Shown here: one piece after another, positions 62,565 through 64,000 of the stretch
How positions within the stretch are numbered: position 1 is the stretch's first letter
How the letters are laid out: every line of letters starts with the position of its first letter
Origin: Mesonia sp. K7
Lineage (GTDB): Bacteria > Bacteroidota > Bacteroidia > Flavobacteriales > Flavobacteriaceae
Assembly: GCF_003233725.1 (NCBI RefSeq)
Contig: NZ_QKQV01000001.1
Coordinates: 62,001 to 126,000, forward strand
Direction of reading: 5' to 3'
Length of the DNA: 64,000 nt
Notes under the pieces: model-generated
The model's database searches: none
What the model was told of the DNA's origin: nothing
The model's input: the letters and a program-made list of their open reading frames with translations, nothing else
Translations under genes and position numbers: made by a program

Positions 62565-63851
62565 TTAGTATTTCAACCATTTAAACATTTCTTTAAACGT
62601 GGGCTTTTTCCCGTATTTTAAAATGCCTACTTTATAGATTTTTGCGCCAATTCTCACCATCATAAAGACAGAAATCATTAAAATAAGTACTGAAATAAGA
62701 ATTTCCCACCAAGCAACACCAAAAGGAATTCGCATGAGCATGACAATAGGAGAAGTAAGCGGGATATGTGAGAAAACCACAGAAATCATTCCGTGTGGAT
62801 TGTTGATGACGGAGAAAAAACCTACATAAACGGCCAACATCAGTGGCATAATAATCGGAAACATAAATTGTTGGGTATCGGTCTCGCTATCTACAGCAGC
62901 TCCAATAGCCGCATAAATCGCGCTGTATAAAAAATAACCCAAAACAAAATAGATGATAAACATCACACAAAGTAAAAGTATGGGTAGGTTCATGACACTT
63001 TGTAAAATATAGGCAAATTCGTTATTTTCTATCGCGGTTGCGGTATGGTTTACTTGGTTGATTTCTACTCCAAAAACGCTAGAAACGACAACAAGTAAAA
63101 AAGAACCGATGATTGTCCAAAGTACAAATTGTGTCACACCAGCTAAACTTGTACCGATAATCTTGCCGAGCATCAGATCGACTGGTTTGACCGATGAGAT
63201 AATGATTTCGACAATGCGATTGGTCTTTTCTTCAATTACACTACGCATAATCATATTTCCGTAAATAATGATAAACATCATAATGAGGTAACCCGCTATC
63301 CCGCCAAAAAAAATTTTGATGTAACTTTCTATTTTTGAGGTTTTTTCTCCAGAGAAATTTTCTATTTTTAAATCGATACGGGTTTTGGCATCATTCAATT
63401 TAGAAATATCAACTCCAGCTTTTTCTAATTTCTTATTGGTGATGATTTTAGAAATATCATTCTCAATTTTAGAAATAATTGCGTTTCCTGCAGCATTCGA
63501 AAAAAATTCAATTTCGCTTTCATAATCAGAACTCTCGATCTCTTTAGGAATATACAATAAGCCATCATATTCTTTTTCCATCACGTCTATTAAAGCGGAA
63601 TTCAAATCGGTATTTTCGTACTTTTTAAACTGAAAATTATCGGTAGAATTAGCTTCGTAAGTATATAGACTTGTTGGATCTAAAATACCGATGGTTTTTA
63701 CTTCTTGGTTATTGACCATCGTGAGGTAATAAACCAAAAAAAACATGGCGGTCATGATAAGCGGACTCAAAAAAGTCATCACCACAAAGGTTTTGTTTTT
63801 TACCCTTGCTAAATACTCTCGCGTAATGATAAGTTTTAGATTACGATGCAT
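62565..63851 (-). CDS. ABC-2 type permease, NatB-like
   Basis: About 428 residues from the ATG at 63851 (MHRNLKLIITREYLARVKNKTFV); the frame extends to 63905 but the added 18 residues overlap the ATPase gene. First membrane segment about 25-45, a long extracytoplasmic loop (about 45-170), then five membrane segments, with MRSVIEEKTNRIVEIIISSVKPVDLMLGKIIG in between, the NatB/YhaP signature. Exports an unidentified substrate, often Na+ or a peptide. Overlaps the ATPase end by 11 bp. Confidence 0.9.
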   Translation of the reverse strand: MHRNLKLIITREYLARVKNKTFVVMTFLSPLIMTAMFFLVYYLTMVNNQEVKTIGILDPTSLYTYEANSTDNFQFKKYENTDLNSALIDVMEKEYDGLLYIPKEIESSDYESEIEFFSNAAGNAIISKIENDISKIITNKKLEKAGVDISKLNDAKTRIDLKIENFSGEKTSKIESYIKIFFGGIAGYLIMMFIIIYGNMIMRSVIEEKTNRIVEIIISSVKPVDLMLGKIIGTSLAGVTQFVLWTIIGSFLLVVVSSVFGVEINQVNHTATAIENNEFAYILQSVMNLPILLLCVMFIIYFVLGYFLYSAIYAAIGAAVDSETDTQQFMFPIIMPLMLAVYVGFFSVINNPHGMISVVFSHIPLTSPIVMLMRIPFGVAWWEILISVLILMISVFMMVRIGAKIYKVGILKYGKKPTFKEMFKWLKY

Positions 63852-64000
63852 AACCAGCCACTTTTTGAATAAAAATTTCGTTGACACTAGGAATTCTTTC
63901 CGCAAAAGCTTGCACTTTTCCTAGCTGTATCAATTCTCTTAAAATATCGTTTTCACTGAAATTGTCTGCCGCTTTCATTTGAAACTCTAAATGATTTGAA
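63841..64000 (-). CDS. ABC transporter ATPase (NatA-like), C-terminal fragment
   Basis: Reading the minus strand from the window end gives SNHLEFQMKAADNFSEN..., then AFAERIPSVNEIFIQKVAGYAS and a TAA stop at 63841. Such a tail (ERIPSLNEIFIQ-like) is typical for the ATPase that partners NatB-type permeases. The rest lies outside the window. The stop overlaps the permease start by 11 bp. Palindrome-like sequence 63897-63911 codes QAFAER. Confidence 0.85.
   Translation of the reverse strand, partial: SNHLEFQMKAADNFSENDILRELIQLGKVQAFAERIPSVNEIFIQKVAGYAS

Overview
This window looks like a chromosomal segment of a marine-type member of the Flavobacteriaceae (Bacteroidota). Evidence: low GC, promoters of the TAnnTTTG (-7) type, a type IX secretion (T9SS) C-terminal sorting domain, PorV/PorQ-like and GldL-like proteins, SusC/FecA-style TonB receptors, HmuY lipoproteins, a DUF3276 PUR protein, DUF2795, DUF4199, and a Bacteroidota-type SecA and sigma-54 regulator. 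No rRNA, tRNA, CRISPR array, prophage or transposase gene was seen. Most of it is a housekeeping backbone with two metal/heme acquisition regions near the left end and families of short non-coding repeats.

Layout. 0-1.5 kb: guaB. 1.6-8.4 kb: a divergent heme-uptake-like locus. One arm is DUF6607, an FMN-binding flavoprotein and a small membrane protein; the other is a TonB receptor, a HmuY surface lipoprotein and a second HmuY-like protein with a T9SS tail. 8.6 kb: a tiny protein with a duplicated four-cysteine motif. 8.9-15.1 kb: an operon of DUF4856 lipoprotein, imelysin lipoprotein, HTTM (gamma-carboxylase-like) membrane protein and FecA-like TonB receptor, driven by a promoter with an operator-like palindrome. 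15.2-31.5 kb: HMG-CoA lyase, pyrD-lysE-M50, pepT, nusB-DUF1573-yajC, leucine dehydrogenase, an ABC exporter, a PUR protein, csaA, thioredoxin, a cyclophilin-FKBP fusion, a methyltransferase, an orphan gene and recQ. 31.6-35.2 kb: kdsD-tatC-lptB and pssA. 35.7-49.2 kb: PorV-like, lnt with a TM2/DUF2752/small membrane cassette, ABC-F, methyltransferase, LolD-like ATPase, cobalamin adenosyltransferase, DUF2795, secA, a GldL-like mini protein and DUF4199. 49.2-51.9 kb: ECF sigma, anti-sigma-like and DUF4097-like module. 51.9-64 kb: DUF2911, ohr, meaB, PAP2, MATE, metallopeptidase, GH3, PPK2, GNAT, a sigma-54 response regulator lacking a DNA-binding domain, a beta-barrel protein and a NatAB-type exporter cut by the window end.

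Functional links. Leucine dehydrogenase and HMG-CoA lyase are the first and last steps of leucine breakdown. The adenosyltransferase and MeaB support B12-dependent methylmalonyl-CoA mutase. TatC, YajC, SecA, LptB, Lnt and a LolD-like ATPase are envelope biogenesis parts. The two TonB regions together look like a heme/iron supply island.

The most unusual non-genic signals are: (1) a dispersed palindrome close to GCTTNCGCGGAAGC, found in all reading frames and between genes; (2) a family of roughly 125-160 bp elements with terminal inverted repeats, mostly between convergent genes, one copy carrying two nested hairpins; (3) a 29-nt inverted repeat (27 of 29 identical) flanking pssA and the PorV-like gene. 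Every functional statement comes from reading the sequence; no database search was run.
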